From NCBI GenBank assembly GCA_012934845.2, contig WNNJ02002730.1, positions 1-64,000 on the forward strand: DNA of 64,000 nucleotides. Reading direction: 5' to 3'. Under the pieces are notes generated by a model. It saw only the letters and a program-made list of their open reading frames with translations, was not told the origin of the DNA and ran no database searches. The translations under genes and the position numbers were made by a program. Below, piece by piece: positions 37,624 to 47,489 of this stretch (position 1 is its first letter; each line of letters begins with the position of its first letter). This DNA comes from Pomphorhynchus laevis. Its lineage: Eukaryota; Acanthocephala; Palaeacanthocephala; Echinorhynchida; Pomphorhynchidae.

Positions 37624-39585
37624 TCAAGCAGTTAAATTGTTAAAATGGGATCGGATTTGTCGTTTGAAGCACTGCAGGGAAGTTGATTGGCGTATATGAA
37701 TGGGCAGATGATTCCACGATAGAGGAGCAGCCACCAGGAAGGAGCGGAGTCCAAAGGAGGTAGAGTAGTTTGGGACATGTAAAAGAAGGGAATTACAGGA
37801 ACGCAAGGAACAGTAAACAGGACGGGAATTATCAAGAAAAGGAAGGTTGAGAAATGAACGGGTATGAAAAGTTACAAGGCGGAAAGCAACGATAAGAAGA
37901 CGAATTTGAACACGACAATAAATTGTAGGCAAATCGAGAGAAGCAAGATGGTAGGATGTGTGATCAAAACGACGAAGACGGAGGAGAATTCGGACAGCTG
38001 CGTTGACGATGCGTTGTAGGGGAAGAAGAGTGGATTTAGGTGAGTTGGAAAATAGACTAAGACAATAATCGAGTCTAGAAAAAAGGAGAGATGATATGAG
38101 AGTCATACAAGAAGGGAAATCGATCAATCTACGAACTTGACGGAGGTTGCGGAGTATCAAGGTAGATGAGCGTACTTTATCTCTAACGAAAGGTTTAAGT
38201 GAAAGTCGGTTGTCAAAATGGAAGCCTAGGAAAACGAGATTATCAACGATAGGAAGAATTGTAGAATTTAATGATACGGAGGGAGGTTCGAAGCCGAGGC
38301 ATCGAGGTAGGATCCACATAATTTTGGATTTATCAGGATTCAGAGAAAGGCGAAGGGAAGAAAGATGATTGGAAATTGAGACAAGACAGTCGGAAGCAGA
38401 AACACTAAGATCGTGAATACGATAAACAGGTGCATGAGCATAGATGAGAATGTCATCAGCATATTGCATAACATGGAAGTTAAATTTATGAGAAATCGAA
38501 GACAAATCACCAAGAAGAAGAGAGAAAAGTATAGGGCCTAATACGGAGCCTTGCGGAACACCGGACGGAATGGACGAAGGATGGGAGAGAGAAGAGTTAG
38601 AATATACGCGAAATGTACGGTTTGATAGATATGAAGAAAACCATGATACAGTGGGTAAAGAGAAGCCATAATCATGACGAAGGCGATGGAGAAGAATCGA
38701 GTGATCGACGATGTCAAAAGCAGACGATAGATCAAGAGAAACTATGACACTACATAATTTATGATCGCGCGATATGAGTAAGTCGTTATAAACTTTAAGA
38801 CATGCAATTTCGGTAGAGTAATTAGAGCGAAAAGCGGCTTGGAATGGAGGAAATAAGTTAGATGAATAGAGATATGTATTAACTTGCTTAAGAACGAGAC
38901 GCTCAAGGAGTTTAGAGAGGGTTGGGAGAAGTGAGATTGGACGGTACGAAGATGGTCGTGAAGAGTCGAGAGATTGCTTTTTGATGATAGGACGAACAGT
39001 GGCGCATTTCCAGATGGAAGGAAATGTACGGCTACGGATGGACGAGTTGAACAATGTGGTTAGGAAGGGTAAGATAAAAGTGCAGATATTTTTAAGTAAG
39101 TGAGTGGGAATTGGGTCAGAAGGAGAGGTTTTATTAGGTAATGACAGCAGAACCGAAGAAACTTCATCAGACGAAACGGGAAGAAGGTGGAATAGTTCTG
39201 GGAGGGAAGTATTTAAAGATAAGAGTGGGTACAAGGGGGCTATGGGTAGTAGGGAAAGTAAATTAGATAGCTTAGTTTGTAGATAAGAAGAAAATTCATC
39301 AGGATTTATATTACAAGGGGTAGATGATCGTGAAAGAATTGAGTTTAAGATTTTCCAATGAGATTTTGAGTTGGAAGATGACTCGAGTTGATTTCGCCAA
39401 AAGAGAGTACGTTTAGTACGTATAAGAATGAGATGTGAACGGCGTTGAGAAAAGTAGGAATCACGAAGATTTGGAGGGAGTGAGTTGGGTGAACGTTTAA
39501 GAAAGCGTTTATACATACGAAAAGAGTGACGGAGTCGACGCTTAGAAAGACTACAGTCAGAATCGAACCAGGGAGCATGGCGCAA
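37624..39585 (-). CDS. CR1/L2-like LINE ORF2: reverse transcriptase part
   Basis: 653 residues. RT motifs: RPSSYRPISLLPTLSKLLERL, FQAAFRSNYST, SLDLSSAFDIVDH, GVPQGSVLGPILF, and the catalytic MQYADDILIYA. The long C-terminal block (LDYCLSLFSNSP, LQRIVNAAVRILL, LPIHIRQSTS) is typical of CR1/L2/Rex-group LINEs. The listed start is a TTG; the protein is in frame with the endonuclease upstream, from which one TAG codon separates it. Confidence 0.9.
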   Translation of the reverse strand: MRHAPWFDSDCSLSKRRLRHSFRMYKRFLKRSPNSLPPNLRDSYFSQRRSHLILIRTKRTLFWRNQLESSSNSKSHWKILNSILSRSSTPCNINPDEFSSYLQTKLSNLLSLLPIAPLYPLLSLNTSLPELFHLLPVSSDEVSSVLLSLPNKTSPSDPIPTHLLKNICTFILPFLTTLFNSSIRSRTFPSIWKCATVRPIIKKQSLDSSRPSSYRPISLLPTLSKLLERLVLKQVNTYLYSSNLFPPFQAAFRSNYSTEIACLKVYNDLLISRDHKLCSVIVSLDLSSAFDIVDHSILLHRLRHDYGFSLPTVSWFSSYLSNRTFRVYSNSSLSHPSSIPSGVPQGSVLGPILFSLLLGDLSSISHKFNFHVMQYADDILIYAHAPVYRIHDLSVSASDCLVSISNHLSSLRLSLNPDKSKIMWILPRCLGFEPPSVSLNSTILPIVDNLVFLGFHFDNRLSLKPFVRDKVRSSTLILRNLRQVRRLIDFPSCMTLISSLLFSRLDYCLSLFSNSPKSTLLPLQRIVNAAVRILLRLRRFDHTSYHLASLDLPTIYCRVQIRLLIVAFRLVTFHTRSFLNLPFLDNSRPVYCSLRSCNSLLLHVPNYSTSFGLRSFLVAAPLSWNHLPIHIRQSTSLQCFKRQIRSHFNNLTA

Positions 39586-39588
39586 GCG

Positions 39589-40533
39589 CTAGGAACGTCG
39601 AAGTCGACTAGGTAGAAGGTTATTGAGGATCGACGTAAGTTCAGAATCAAACAGAATGCAGAGATCATCGGGAGAGAGATAGTTAAGAGGAAGTGAAAAG
39701 AGTGAAGAATTGAGTAAGGCTGTGCAGAGAATAGGGATATCGAGAAGCTTCCAGGGTCGACTTGGTGTAGATAATGGTAAAGGCGGAGAAGGAGGATGGG
39801 GACGAGTAAGAGTAAGAGTGACAAGGAAATGATCGGACAAACCAGGATCAGTAATTGACAAGGAGGTATAGTCATTGAAGCAGTTAGGAACAGCAATGAT
39901 GTCGAGAGCACCGCCGAGAATATGAGTTGGGCTTGTTGAAAGTAATTTATAGTTAAAATCAGAAAAAAGATTAGTTAAAGTGATAGAGTCAGAGTCAGAC
40001 GGGCGATCAAGACGAATGTTAAAGTCACCGAGAACAAAAGAAGGAGTATAAGACAATGAACAGTGAGACATTAGATCTGCAAGGTCGTTAAAGAAGATAC
40101 GTGATGGGGCAACTGAACCTGGACGGTATACAATCACAAGTTCCAGAGGGAAAGGCGTTGATAATCTGCATATGAGTAATTCGAACGAGGTGTAACGGAT
40201 GTTAACGTTGATTTTACGTAAAGACATTGGGTGACGAGCAATGGCAACAATACCGCCATGGTTAGACGCAGTAGATGTATGAGATGTAATTTGACGAGCT
40301 GATTCAACTAGAGAACAACCAGAGCGACATAGACGACGAATAGCAAGATCGTCGGAGTCAGTGTGCCAGGATTCGGTAATGCAGAGAATATCGATAGATA
40401 ATTGATCGAAGATATCGAGAAGCATATCAGCTTTATGAAGAATGGAGCGAGTATTGAATAGACTAAGACGAAAAGTATGCTTAGGAGCGAGATCGACTAG
40501 CGAAGAAGACAAGGGGGAGAGATGGGACGCCAT
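39589..40533 (-). CDS. CR1/L2-like LINE ORF2: APE endonuclease part
   Basis: 314 residues from an ATG. APE-type motifs: LFNTRSILHKADML, ILCITESWH, GGIVAIAR, VIVYRPG, FVLGDFNIRLD, LDIIAVPN and the C-terminal SDHFLVTL. It nicks target DNA. The TAG that ends it is followed in the same frame by the RT, so one nonsense change (or read-through) splits ORF2. Its ATG overlaps the end of ORF1. Confidence 0.9.
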   Translation of the reverse strand: MASHLSPLSSSLVDLAPKHTFRLSLFNTRSILHKADMLLDIFDQLSIDILCITESWHTDSDDLAIRRLCRSGCSLVESARQITSHTSTASNHGGIVAIARHPMSLRKINVNIRYTSFELLICRLSTPFPLELVIVYRPGSVAPSRIFFNDLADLMSHCSLSYTPSFVLGDFNIRLDRPSDSDSITLTNLFSDFNYKLLSTSPTHILGGALDIIAVPNCFNDYTSLSITDPGLSDHFLVTLTLTRPHPPSPPLPLSTPSRPWKLLDIPILCTALLNSSLFSLPLNYLSPDDLCILFDSELTSILNNLLPSRLRRS

Positions 40534-41820
40534 CGAATTTTTGGCCTTGTGTGAAGAACGTGAAAATTTCCGTTGATTTTACGTATAGATAAGGATGACT
40601 CGCCGTTTGTTTCACGTCGATGTTTTTCAATGCGAGCTAAATTGAGCTGGGCAATATCAGAAGGGGAGCGGTCAGGAAAGATACGGCAAGTAGATGAAGT
40701 GGTAAGAAGTTTAAAACGTTGGGAGAGTACCGAAGAGGCATGTGAACTATGTCGGAAAACGATTTTTAAGAGTGGAGGACTGAGATGATTTGATTTAGTG
40801 GATTTGTTTAAACGAATAAAGGATACAGGAGCGATATTATTGAAGAGTGATGGGTTATCATCAGGAAGAATGGTTGCTAGGATAGACCTGAAAGCAGATA
40901 CATCATCATCGAGGCGAGATTGTGGAGAAGCAGATTCGGAAAGCTTTAAGTTTGATATGATTATACAGCGATCGCGCGAAGGAAAACGATTTCGTGGAAG
41001 TGGTGGACGGACAGAGCTGGTTGGAGTCGAGGTAGATGAGCAGATAGAAGTGGAAATGACAGGGGTGCTTGATAAAGAATTAATATTGGTTGGAGCAAGT
41101 GTGACAGGAGCGGGGTGTTGAATCGGTTGATCAGAGATGTGACTGGATATGATTTTAAATGAAGGATGTAACTTATTGGGAAGTGTTACGTGGGAGGTAG
41201 AGTAAGGAGAATTAAAATAGGTTGGGGCATGAGTGACAGGAATGGAGTGTTGAATTAGTTGATCGGAAATGTTACTGGAAATGATTTTGATGGAAGGGTG
41301 TAAATTATTGAGAGGTGATACAGGGGGTCGAGTAAGGAGTTCGTGAGGAGAATAAAGAAGTTTGAGATTTATTTAGATTGGGGGAGGAATAGGAAAGAGG
41401 AGGTACGAGATGAAAAGCTTTGCCGTTAGCATTGTTAGAATGAGAAAGATTAATGGAAGTTTGGTACGTAGTTGAACGAGGAGTGTGTGAGAGAGTAGGT
41501 TCAATAATGGGATTATATGATGCGAAGTCAGGTGTTGATGCGAGGGAAACATCTAAAACAGCATTGGTCTGAGTGGTAGTGTGTGATACAGGAGTAGATG
41601 AGCAGGATAACTGTAGTAGTCGTACTGATGTACAAAAACCGCAAGTGAAATGTTTACGTTTATACACCGAGTGGTCGGATATTTTAACACGAACAAGTGT
41701 CCATACATCGCAATCTTTGGAATCGCATCCAACTTCAAAGCTGGTATAACCATCATTGCATTCAGATGTGGAAGATTGTTGATCAGGAACAGGGATCTGA
41801 GATCGCGCTTTTTTAGGCAT
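40498..41820 (-). CDS. CR1/L2-like LINE ORF1 with PHD-like finger, one frameshift
   Basis: ATG at 41820 (MPKKARSQ). An early finger-like block GCDSKDCDVW...FTCGFC suits the PHD-type fingers seen in CR1-group ORF1. A low-complexity S/T/P region includes a 132-bp tandem duplication (around 41099-41340). A one-base shift near 41305 moves the frame; the remainder (DRCIIISNLKLSE, SVLSQRFKLL) looks like an RNA-binding core and runs to TAG at ~40498, about 35 bp into ORF2. Confidence 0.7.
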
Positions 41821-41929
41821 GACCTTTTATCGATAGATTGAGCTCAATCCGCGAGCGTAGCGAGCGGAACTGACAGGAATAATTGTAATTTGTGTGTATA
41901 TTAATCTCTCAAACTTTTTTAGTTTTGTC

Positions 41930-43707
41930 GCCTACTTAGACGACATAATTATTTGCGGGCGAAGCTTCGAGGAACACGATGAACGGTATCAAAAAATTTT
42001 GTGAAGTTGCAAAGAGAGTGAATCTTACGTTAGCCAAGGAGAAAACAAAATATCGCCAAAACATGTTGAATTTCTTGGGATATCAACAATCGAAAGGTAC
42101 TATTAAACCGGATCCCAATCGTGTCAAGCCACTTATCAATTTAACGATTCCTACATATAGAAAATCTATGCAGCGTCTAGCGGGTCTCCTTGCATATTAT
42201 TCTAAATGGATACCTTCGTTTTCGCGAAAAATTAGACCTTTGCTCGATTGTGATACATATCCGCCTTCAAGTGATGTTAACAAAGCTATTGATGACTTGA
42301 AGAATGAAATTTCTGAGGCAACTCTAACAGCGTATACTCCCGATCTTCCTTTGAAACTGATGCATCATATTCGTCGATAGGTGCCGTTCTGAGTTAAGCA
42401 TCAAAGCCTATTGCGTTTTTTTCACAAACCATACCAAAAGCTGCGTTACATCAGTCCAGCATTGAAAAAGAGGCCCAGGCCATTGTAAATAGCATTCAAT
42501 ATTGGAAGCATTATTTACTTGGTAAACCGTTCACTATCATAACAGATCAACGCTCTGTTTCTTGCATGTTTAGTAGAGCTCATTCGAGCAAGATTAAAAA
42601 TGATAAAGTGGCTCGATGGCGACTTGAATTAGCTCCTTATCAATACGAAATTTAGTATCGTATGAGAAGTGACAATAAGGCAGCCGACGCTATGTCAAGA
42701 GTTACGCATATGTGCCCATACTGGATCATTGAACCAATTAGAACACATTCACAATACTCTTTGTCATCCTGGCATTACTAGAATGTTGCATTTCGTTACA
42801 CAGCATCGCTTGCCATATGATAAATCAGACGTTGCGAAAGTTATTAATAGTTGCCATATCTGTTCCGAACTGAAACCTCGCTTTTGTAAACCTACCGTTA
42901 GCCACGTTACCAACGCCACTCAGACATTCGAGAGATTATGGTAGAATACACACGGATTAAGGATCATGTTTTCAATCTCGTGAGTTTCGTGATTTTCTAT
43001 CATCTCAGGGTATAGCCTACAGAAGAAGTACACCTTACAACCCGCGCGGTAACGGTCAAGCCGAAAGATATGTCGGATTAATTTGGAAGACGATACAGTT
43101 AGAAACTAAATCAAGAAATCTGTCTTTAAAAAATTGGGAAACAGTTCTACCTAAAGTATTTTCATCTATGCGATCTTTGCTATGTACTAGCACTGGTGAA
43201 ACGCCACACGAACGTATGTTTTATTATTCGCGAAACTCAAGAAACTCGTTTGTTTTATCGCCGTGGCTTCATAACGATCAAGTGTATTTACTGAAAGACG
43301 ATAGGGCACCTAAAACTGATTATACTTTCAGACCTGTTGAAGTACTACAATCAAATGGTAATAACGCTACCGTGCGAAATACACCTCAAGGTAATGAACA
43401 TGACGTATCAGTTAGAAAATTGGCTAAATACCCGTCTAATCCATCAATTGATGAAGACAGAAACTGCAGCGAAGTAGAATTAGAAAATTTGGCCCATGAA
43501 ATCACTAACTTTTCGCCAAAATGTTATAAAGATTCATTATCAAAAGAGAAATATTAATTTTCCCAAGAATCAAAAGATAATAGTCATACTATGACACAAG
43601 AAGACGACAACGAAAACTTCATTGAGCCTGCCACAATTCCAAAACAAGAAGAGAGAACAAGAAGAAGACCGACCTATCTTAATGATTACTTTCGCTGCCG
43701 AGGCGAA
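41930..43707 (+). pseudogene. Gypsy RT second part, RNase H and integrase (fossil)
   Basis: RT catalytic AYLDDIIICG just after the LINE, LNFLGYQQSKGTIKP, RNase H-like blocks around 42480-42660, then the integrase zinc domain (H...H...CHIC near 42740-42880), part of the integrase core (YRRSTPYNPRGNGQAER-like near 43020-43080) and a C-terminal region to 43557. Several breaks. The last ~150 bp before the LTR are poorly conserved. Confidence 0.75.
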
Positions 43708-43806
43708 TGTTATGATATGAAATGATCAGATTGTACCTTCTGTATAACTTTATTTATTTATAGATATTATTGAATAAAGCCGTTTTAACGTTGCTTATTT
43801 ATTACA
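43708..43806 (+). repeat. Gypsy 3' LTR
   Basis: 99 bp, matches the 5' LTR with a few differences and a 4-bp ATTT gain. The CCTTT duplication follows at 43807. Confidence 0.85.
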
Positions 43807-44547
43807 CCTTTACAATTATGAAACAAAAGCTTATTAGCTCCCGGAGCACAGTTTAACCCAGTCAGATATAAAATTATAAAAATGTATCATCCAAAGGATC
43901 CTGTGAGAAAGCAAGCAACGACAGCAAGTAAAATTCCTGACGAATAAAATTAGGATGGTCCGAAAGCACATGGTTAGTTTAAAGAGGCGAGGCCCATGCT
44001 ACCACGTTAGCAAATTCTCGGAAATGCCTATTTAATATATCACAAGGCAGCCAAACGACTGATGGTAGTTCACCCTACTGATGAGTACTGCCGTCTACCA
44101 TCAGCTCGTCTAAGAGTGATAAGGAAGTCTGCTCTACTTGTAATCGAACTCCGGTTTTTGGCAACCTTTACAATTATGAAACTGAAGCTTATTAGCTCCC
44201 GGAGCACAGTTTAACCCAGTCAAATATAAAATTATAAAAATGTATCCTCCAAAGGATCCTGTGAGAAAGCAAGCAACGACAGCAAGTGAAATTCCTGACG
44301 AATAAAATTAGGATGATCCGGAAAGCACATAGTTAGTTTAAAGAGTCTAGGCTCATGCTACCACGTTAGCAAATTCTCGGAAATGCATATTTAATATATC
44401 ACAAGGCAGCCGAAACGACTGATGGTAGTTCACCCTACTGATGAGTGCTGCCGGCTACCATCAGCTCGTCTAGGAGTGATAAGGAAGTCTGCTCTACTTG
44501 TAATCGAACTCCGGTTTTTGGCAACATTTACAATTATGAAACTGAAG

Positions 44548-44550
<3 letters not shown>
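43807..44550 (+). repeat. hammerhead repeat family B, right block
   Basis: Continuation of the array split by the Gypsy: two units with motifs at 44046 and 44405. The first has a damaged core (CCAAAC for CCGAAAC); the second is intact. The block ends in a TA microsatellite. Confidence 0.85.
44405..44479 (+). ncRNA. hammerhead-like motif B4, permuted strands
   Basis: Intact boxes: GAAA 44412-44415, CTGATGA 44438-44444, GTC 44468-44470, with stems GGCAGC/GCTGCC, CTGATGG/CCATCAG and TCACCCTA/TAGG-A-GTGA. Confidence 0.5.
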
Positions 44551-44604
<54 letters not shown>

Positions 44605-44660
44605 CGATTACAAGTAGAGCAGACTTCTTTATCACTCCTAGACGAGCTATATATATATAG
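44551..44660. repeat. (AT)n microsatellite with an inverted family B fragment
   Basis: A TA run to about 44602. Then 44604-44648 is the reverse complement of 44463-44507 with one mismatch, followed by a shorter TA run. The AT tract therefore sits in the loop of a 45-bp hairpin. Confidence 0.85.
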
Positions 44661-44669
44661 GGGATGTTA

Positions 44670-45895
44670 GGTAGAAGCAGTTGATCTACATCCATAGAAA
44701 ATTCCAATGTACATTATGGTTGTATTTGAAATTGACACAAGACAGTACACTAACTTTTATTGTAACGTTTCGATTCTTGTTTAAGGGATCTTTTTCAAAC
44801 AAAGCAAAACTCAAAATCAAAACACTCTAAGTATGTATGACACCGCTGATCTGAACGAATTCAATGAGGTTTTGGATTATAAATATGCTCAACATTTAAC
44901 CCGTAGTCTCAAGCATCTTCCTGTCTGATTCTCTGATGTATTGCTTATTGCACAAATTGCAAGTTCCGACGTAGACAATACCTTTAGTGTTGCAGTTATA
45001 AGTATCGTAGATGTTGTACTTCATGCCTGTAACTATGCTTTTTATTTGATCAACTGCTTCTATTTCCTTACAGCATTTGCAAAGCCGCTTACCGCAAGGT
45101 TGACATTTTTCTTTTGCAAGACTGACTGTTGATTCAAGTTTAATTGTGCTACGTACTAAGTCCGATCTTATGGATTCTGGTAGTTTAAAAAATATTTGAA
45201 TATTATCAAAATTTTATTTTAGCTCGTTTGGCAATTGGCTTATGCTTTTCCTTATGTCTTCTGGTAGTTTTCCTAAGCCTGGATGATATTCGAAATAAAA
45301 TCTTTTATCATTCAAATCCCTTTTTGGTTTCTTTGTCAAGAGCTTTGTTCGATTTATATGACGTGCTTTTTCAAAAAGTATGTATACTTCGTCATGCCGA
45401 TAACATCGGTTCAACAATATTTTGTAAAAATATGTTAGATTTTTCTCCCGACCATCTACCGTATTACAGATTTTACAGATTCTTTTAGCCTCATTGAGAA
45501 TACTGTTTCTTTTTAAGTTTGGAGGCGTGCACGATTTTGCGTGTAGAAACATTGGTAAACATGAATCTTTTCGGTGAACGCTTGTACGAAAATAATTATC
45601 TGCAATGTCTAATCGTACATCAAGAAAATTGCAGCTCTTTCCATAATCCTCCTTATTCATGGTTAAGCATACTCCTGCTAACATTTCGAATTTTGCCATA
45701 TAATCTACTAGTTCCGGATCCGTTCCTTTCCATCCAGCACATATCGTCGATATACCTAAACCAAAATGTTGGTTGTGTTATTTGTTTCCTTCTCACTATT
45801 TCTTCCGCATACCCAAGAAACAATATAGCATATATGGGTGCTACAGATGTTCCCATGGCTGTTCCACGTAATGATGATATACAGTCTGATTAAAT
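44670..45895 (-). mobile_element. Penelope-like element 3, truncated
   Basis: Minus-strand PLE with 3' end beside the TA tract. It has a GIY-YIG part (NTKGIVYVGTCNLCNKQY near 45000) with a cysteine-rich linker, and an RT from the GTAMGT block onward. The first RT part is missing. A few breaks. A TCGAAACGTTACA box near 44765 resembles part of the hammerhead-like boxes in PLE ends. Confidence 0.75.
45214..45856 (-). pseudogene. PLE 3: reverse transcriptase, C-terminal half
   Basis: Two overlapping frames: GTSVAPIYAILFLGYAEE and the catalytic WFRYIDDMCWM at 45653-45856, then NFLDVRLDIADNYF, ICNTVDGREKNL and FEYHPGLGKLPEDI at 45214-45699. Canonical Penelope RT palm and thumb blocks. Confidence 0.8.
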
Positions 45896-46197
45896 TCGAA
45901 ATAATTGTTTTTGAGGACAATCTCCAAAAGTGTCGAAATCCTATGAATTGTCTAGGAGTGACGAAAGTTTGCAGGCTAAAGAATATGCTCGATTCAAACA
46001 TATACAAAATCATATGGAAAGAATTGATAATTGCAATCTCGAGCAATACCGATTCAAACTAAATTCCTTATTACATAGAAAGAATCGATCCACTCAATCT
46101 CGGTTTCTTACAGTCAAGCATCCGAAAGTTTGATCCTATGGGTGATTTGTTGTTTGAACCGTCTGTTGTGATCCTTTTTCCATTCCGATTCAATTTA
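45896..46197 (+). other. possible PLE N-terminal remnant
   Basis: Plus-strand frames (KEYARFKHIQNHMERIDNC, FKLNSLLHRKNRSTQ) have a charged, helical look seen in PLE N-termini, but no conserved motif is visible. Assignment is weak. Confidence 0.3.
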
Positions 46198-47011
46198 ATA
46201 ATTATTTAAACAATTTAATTATTAAGCAACATAGAGAATGAATGATTTTTAAAAGAAAAACTAGTTTCGGCTGGTGCCTTCTTCAGCTACTAGAGCTTAC
46301 TACCATTTTCACGTACTTTGATTTTTATTTTTATACCACGTTTCTGGGACGGAAGAATTTTACATTGATTTTACAAACTTAAGTGCTTTTTTGTTAATGA
46401 TCCTTTTAGTGCAGACATAAGTTGCGCTGTCCAATACAGTTCTTTTCGTCTCCTTTCCTTTAGATCCAATAATTCATCTTCAATAATTGTTAATCTGAAT
46501 TTATGGTCTGGATTTTCTTGAATATGTGTCACTGCGGCATCACAGCTTTGCTTCTTTGTTTTTATCTGCGAGCGTCTAAGATTCATGCGCTTGTGCATTT
46601 GTTCAGATGTTTCCCCAACATACTGTCTTGCGCGTTCATTACACGTCAATAGATATACGAAGTTTCTTGACTTGCAGTTAAGCTTACCGCTCACTGTGTA
46701 TAGGGAATTTGATTTTGTACTTTTGAAGACTTTTGTTTCATTTATATCAGGACAAGTTTTGCAGCGCTTGTATCCACACGGTCTGCAAAAATGTTCTTTG
46801 CGCAATAGCATTGAGCTGGTACATCTCAATCTTACTAATATATTATGAATTTTAATGTTGCTAGAGAGCGCTATGCGAACGTTCACTCTATTACCGAATT
46901 CTGAAATGGTGGAGACAAGTGTTCGTTCCATATCGTATTTTACACGGTACAAGGCTTGATGGAATTCAAAGCTAACCCAGCTAGCATTATTCGTGTTGTC
47001 TTGTATTCGAA
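46198..47011 (-). mobile_element. Penelope-like element 4, 5'-truncated
   Basis: About 815 bp on the minus strand, nearly identical to the 3' part of PLE 5 (about 50035-50854, plus), but truncated. A short dispersed repeat lies upstream. Recent activity of this PLE family is implied. Confidence 0.85.
46371..46952 (-). CDS. PLE 4: GIY-YIG endonuclease
   Basis: 193 residues. A cysteine-rich linker (CRPCGYKRCKTCPD) leads to the GIY-YIG domain: SRNFVYLLTCNERARQYVGETSEQ, then MNLRRSQIK and ELYWTAQLMSALKG. The nearly identical protein from PLE 5 supports the reading. RT is missing. Confidence 0.85.
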   Translation of the reverse strand: MYRVKYDMERTLVSTISEFGNRVNVRIALSSNIKIHNILVRLRCTSSMLLRKEHFCRPCGYKRCKTCPDINETKVFKSTKSNSLYTVSGKLNCKSRNFVYLLTCNERARQYVGETSEQMHKRMNLRRSQIKTKKQSCDAAVTHIQENPDHKFRLTIIEDELLDLKERRRKELYWTAQLMSALKGSLTKKHLSL

Positions 47012-47028
47012 AAGCGGACGAAACGAAA

Positions 47029-47215
47029 CCGCTGTGGCAATGGAGCCGTTAGTAGTCAGGGTGCATGGAATTGGATATCATAAAGAAAGGATTCTGTAGC
47101 TGGTTTTCAATGCGAAAGTCACCTCGTGCGACCGAGCTGCCATTCAATACATAATAAGCATCCATCAAAGGATCACCAGTCCCGATTTCAATCGATCTTC
47201 ATGATCTCATACGAA
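47029..47215 (+). repeat. dispersed repeat DR, long copy
   Basis: Full-length DR: GTGGCAATGGAGCC to GATCTCATACGAAAC. It touches the TA microsatellite at 47222, as does the copy at 30446. Confidence 0.75.
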
Positions 47216-47219
47216 ACAA

Positions 47220-47221
<2 letters not shown>

Positions 47222-47280
<59 letters not shown>
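47222..47280. repeat. (TA)n microsatellite
   Basis: About 29 TA units running directly into the terminus of PLE 5 (AATTATTTAAACAATT). Confidence 0.95.
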
Positions 47281-47285
<5 letters not shown>

Positions 47286-47489
47286 TTTAAACAATTTAAT
47301 TATTAAGCAACAGAGATAATGAATGATTTTTAAAATAAAAACTAGTTTCGGCTGGTGCCTTCTTCAGTTACTAGAGCTTACTACCATTTCCACGCACTTT
47401 GATTTTTATTTTTATACCACGTTTCTGGGACGGAAGAATTTTACATTGATTTTTCAAATTTAACTGCCTTTTTGTTAATGATCCTTTTA

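Larger units (their letters stand above)
37542..41925 (-). mobile_element. CR1/L2-like LINE nested in the Gypsy RT
   Basis: A 4.4 kb minus-strand LINE: ORF1, overlapping ORF2 (endonuclease then RT), and a 3' end with a short AAT-type tail at 37542. A likely 4-bp duplication TGTC flanks it (37538-37541 and 41926-41929). It is nearly complete, with one frameshift in ORF1 and one stop between the ORF2 domains. It is younger than the Gypsy it sits in. Confidence 0.85.
35719..43806 (+). mobile_element. Gypsy LTR retrotransposon (fossil) inserted in the family B array
   Basis: Short LTRs (95 and 99 bp, TGTTATGATATG...TTATTTATTACA) bound a gag-pol region with zinc knuckles, protease, RT, RNase H and integrase parts. 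Target duplication CCTTT at 35714-35718 and 43807-43811 is perfect, and the empty site matches the array unit. The two LTRs differ at about half a dozen positions, including a small indel, so the insertion is not recent. The copy is broken, with several breaks, and a LINE sits inside the RT region at 37542-41925. Confidence 0.9.

Noticed and set aside
40573-41121. Plus-strand ORFs opposite LINE ORF1
   Set aside because: The minus strand encodes the ORF1 continuation with RNA-binding-like blocks; the plus frames show no homology or sensible composition.
44422-44670. ORFs with poly-Tyr-Ile stretch
   Set aside because: They are read through the TA microsatellite and the hammerhead repeat; not coding.
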